Source: JACJWR01 sp964547485
GTDB taxonomy: Bacteria > Actinomycetota > Actinomycetes > S36-B12 > UBA10799
Reading direction: 5' to 3'
DNA length: 14,785 nt
Assembly: GCA_964547485.1 (NCBI GenBank)
Contig: CAZJNU010000065.1
Coordinates: forward strand, 1-14,785
The notes beneath the pieces were generated by a model. The model was not told where the DNA came from. It saw only the letters and a program-made list of their open reading frames with translations, and made no database searches. The position numbers were made by a program, and so were the translations under genes. Of this stretch, positions 13,729-14,785 are shown in pieces (within the stretch, counting starts at the first letter, position 1; the number at the start of each line of letters is the position of its first letter).

Positions 13729-14785
13729 ATGGCCTACCTGGATCACGCGGCGACGACGCCCCTCCGCCCGGAGGCCGCGGCCGCCCTGGTGTCCGCCGAG
13801 TTCGGCAACCCGTCGAGCCTGCACGCCAGTGGCCGGGCCGCGCGACGAGTGTTGGAGGAGGCGCGCGAGTCCCTAGCGGGAGACCTCGGCGTCGCGCCTG
13901 GGAGCGTCATCTTCAGTTCCGGCGGCACCGAGGCGGACAACCTGGCTCTGGCCGGCATCTTCCGGGCCCGGCGGTCGCAGCACCCCGGCCGCCGGATCGT
14001 GGCCGTGTCCGCGATCGAACACCACGCAGTGCTGGACGCCGCCGACGCGCTCCGGTCCGAAGGTGCGGACGTTGTCGAGTTGGCGGTGACCGGCGGTGGC
14101 CGGGTGGCGGTCGCGGAGCTGGAGGCGCTGCTGGCGGCGAGGGCTTCGGAGCTCGCCATCGTGTCGGTGATGTCGGCCAACAACGAGACCGGTGCCCGGC
14201 AACCCATTGACGAGATCGCCGCGGCGTTGTCGGGCACTGGAATCCCGCTGCACGTGGACGCTGTCCAGTCAGTGGGTCCCGGTGGCGACATTCTGCCCGC
14301 GACCGCGGCATTCAGCGTCTCGGCGCACAAGTTCGGCGGCCCAGTCGGCGTCGGGGCATTGGTGCTGCCCACCTCGATCCCCTGCGCTCCGGTCACTTTC
14401 GGTGGCGGACAGGAACGCTCAGTTCGCTCCGGAACCTTGAACGTCGCCGGCGCCGTGGCGATGGCCGCCGCGTTACGGGCGGCGCGGGCGGATCCGGCCG
14501 GCACGTCCGACCCCAACCGGACGATGGCCGACTTGCGCGATCAGTTGGCCGTGGCGGTGCTGGCAGCGATCCCCGACGCGGTGATCAACACACCCCTGGC
14601 CGACTCCCTACCTGGCATCCTCAATGTCGGTTTCCCCTGCTGTGAAGGGGATGCGCTGCTGATGCTGTTGGACGCCGCCGGAATCCAGGTCTCCACCGGC
14701 AGCGCCTGCACCGCCGGCGTTCCGCGGCCGAGCCACGTCCTGCTCGCGGCCGGTCAGAACGACGCCGCCGCGAGCTCGGCGCTGC
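13729..14785 (+). CDS. iscS: Cysteine desulfurase, NifS/IscS type (cut by right edge)
   Basis: This PLP enzyme takes sulfur from cysteine, leaving alanine, for Fe-S cluster assembly or tRNA thiolation. 352 codons are visible of a usual length near 390, and no stop is reached. The start MAYLDHAATTPLRPEA is typical. Further motifs are NPSSLHASGRAAR (27-39), SSGGTEADNLAL (63-74), HVDAVQSVG (175-183), SVSAHKFGGPVGVG with PLP-binding Lys201, and STGSACTAG (322-330) with sulfur-carrying Cys327. The short Cys loop places it in group I (NifS/IscS), not group II (SufS). In mycobacteria the matching position is held by Rv3025c, annotated IscS; a gene for a tRNA thiolase may follow outside the window. 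The gene lies after the etfA terminator and probably has its own promoter. Confidence 0.94.
   Translation, partial: MAYLDHAATTPLRPEAAAALVSAEFGNPSSLHASGRAARRVLEEARESLAGDLGVAPGSVIFSSGGTEADNLALAGIFRARRSQHPGRRIVAVSAIEHHAVLDAADALRSEGADVVELAVTGGGRVAVAELEALLAARASELAIVSVMSANNETGARQPIDEIAAALSGTGIPLHVDAVQSVGPGGDILPATAAFSVSAHKFGGPVGVGALVLPTSIPCAPVTFGGGQERSVRSGTLNVAGAVAMAAALRAARADPAGTSDPNRTMADLRDQLAVAVLAAIPDAVINTPLADSLPGILNVGFPCCEGDALLMLLDAAGIQVSTGSACTAGVPRPSHVLLAAGQNDAAASSAL

Overview
The window comes from a high-GC actinobacterial chromosome. Strong third-position GC bias, frequent GTG starts, promoters with TANNNT -10 boxes and few -35 matches, and conserved gene order with mycobacteria all fit this. 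The order glycosyltransferase / methyltransferase / GH57 enzyme / etfB / etfA / cysteine desulfurase resembles the Rv3032-Rv3025c neighbourhood of Mycobacterium tuberculosis as I remember it. The genes in between differ, so this looks like another actinobacterial lineage. I cannot name the genus. There are 11 protein genes, one cut at each edge, and no rRNA, tRNA, insertion sequence or CRISPR array.

Left half (1-7967): a catabolic block around one divergent control region (4931-5065). Leftwards run a TPP enzyme resembling IolD, a semialdehyde-type aldehyde dehydrogenase and an IlvD/Edd sugar-acid dehydratase (cut by the left edge). The last two overlap by ATGA. Rightwards run an MFS sugar transporter and a cytoplasmic GH13 alpha-glucosidase. 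The control region holds a GGGCTAGC(C/G)T box on each strand at the two predicted -10 sites, plus two adjacent 14-bp inverted repeats over the transporter promoter. A reasonable inference is uptake and cleavage of an alpha-glucoside combined with dehydration, TPP-dependent C-C cleavage and aldehyde oxidation of an acidic sugar. The substrate is unknown, and no regulator, kinase or aldolase is visible.

Middle (7968-11788): a 188-bp repeat-rich gap separates the convergent GH13 and GT4 genes. The GT4 gene (minus) is divergent from a SAM methyltransferase and a GH57 branching-enzyme-like gene (plus). This trio corresponds to the mycobacterial genes implicated in 6-O-methylglucosyl lipopolysaccharide (MGLP), a cytoplasmic methylated alpha-glucan: elongation, methylation and branching.

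Right end (11789-14785): etfB and etfA encode the two subunits of an electron transfer flavoprotein and end in a strong stem-loop terminator. A cysteine desulfurase gene with a likely leaderless start follows and runs off the right edge.
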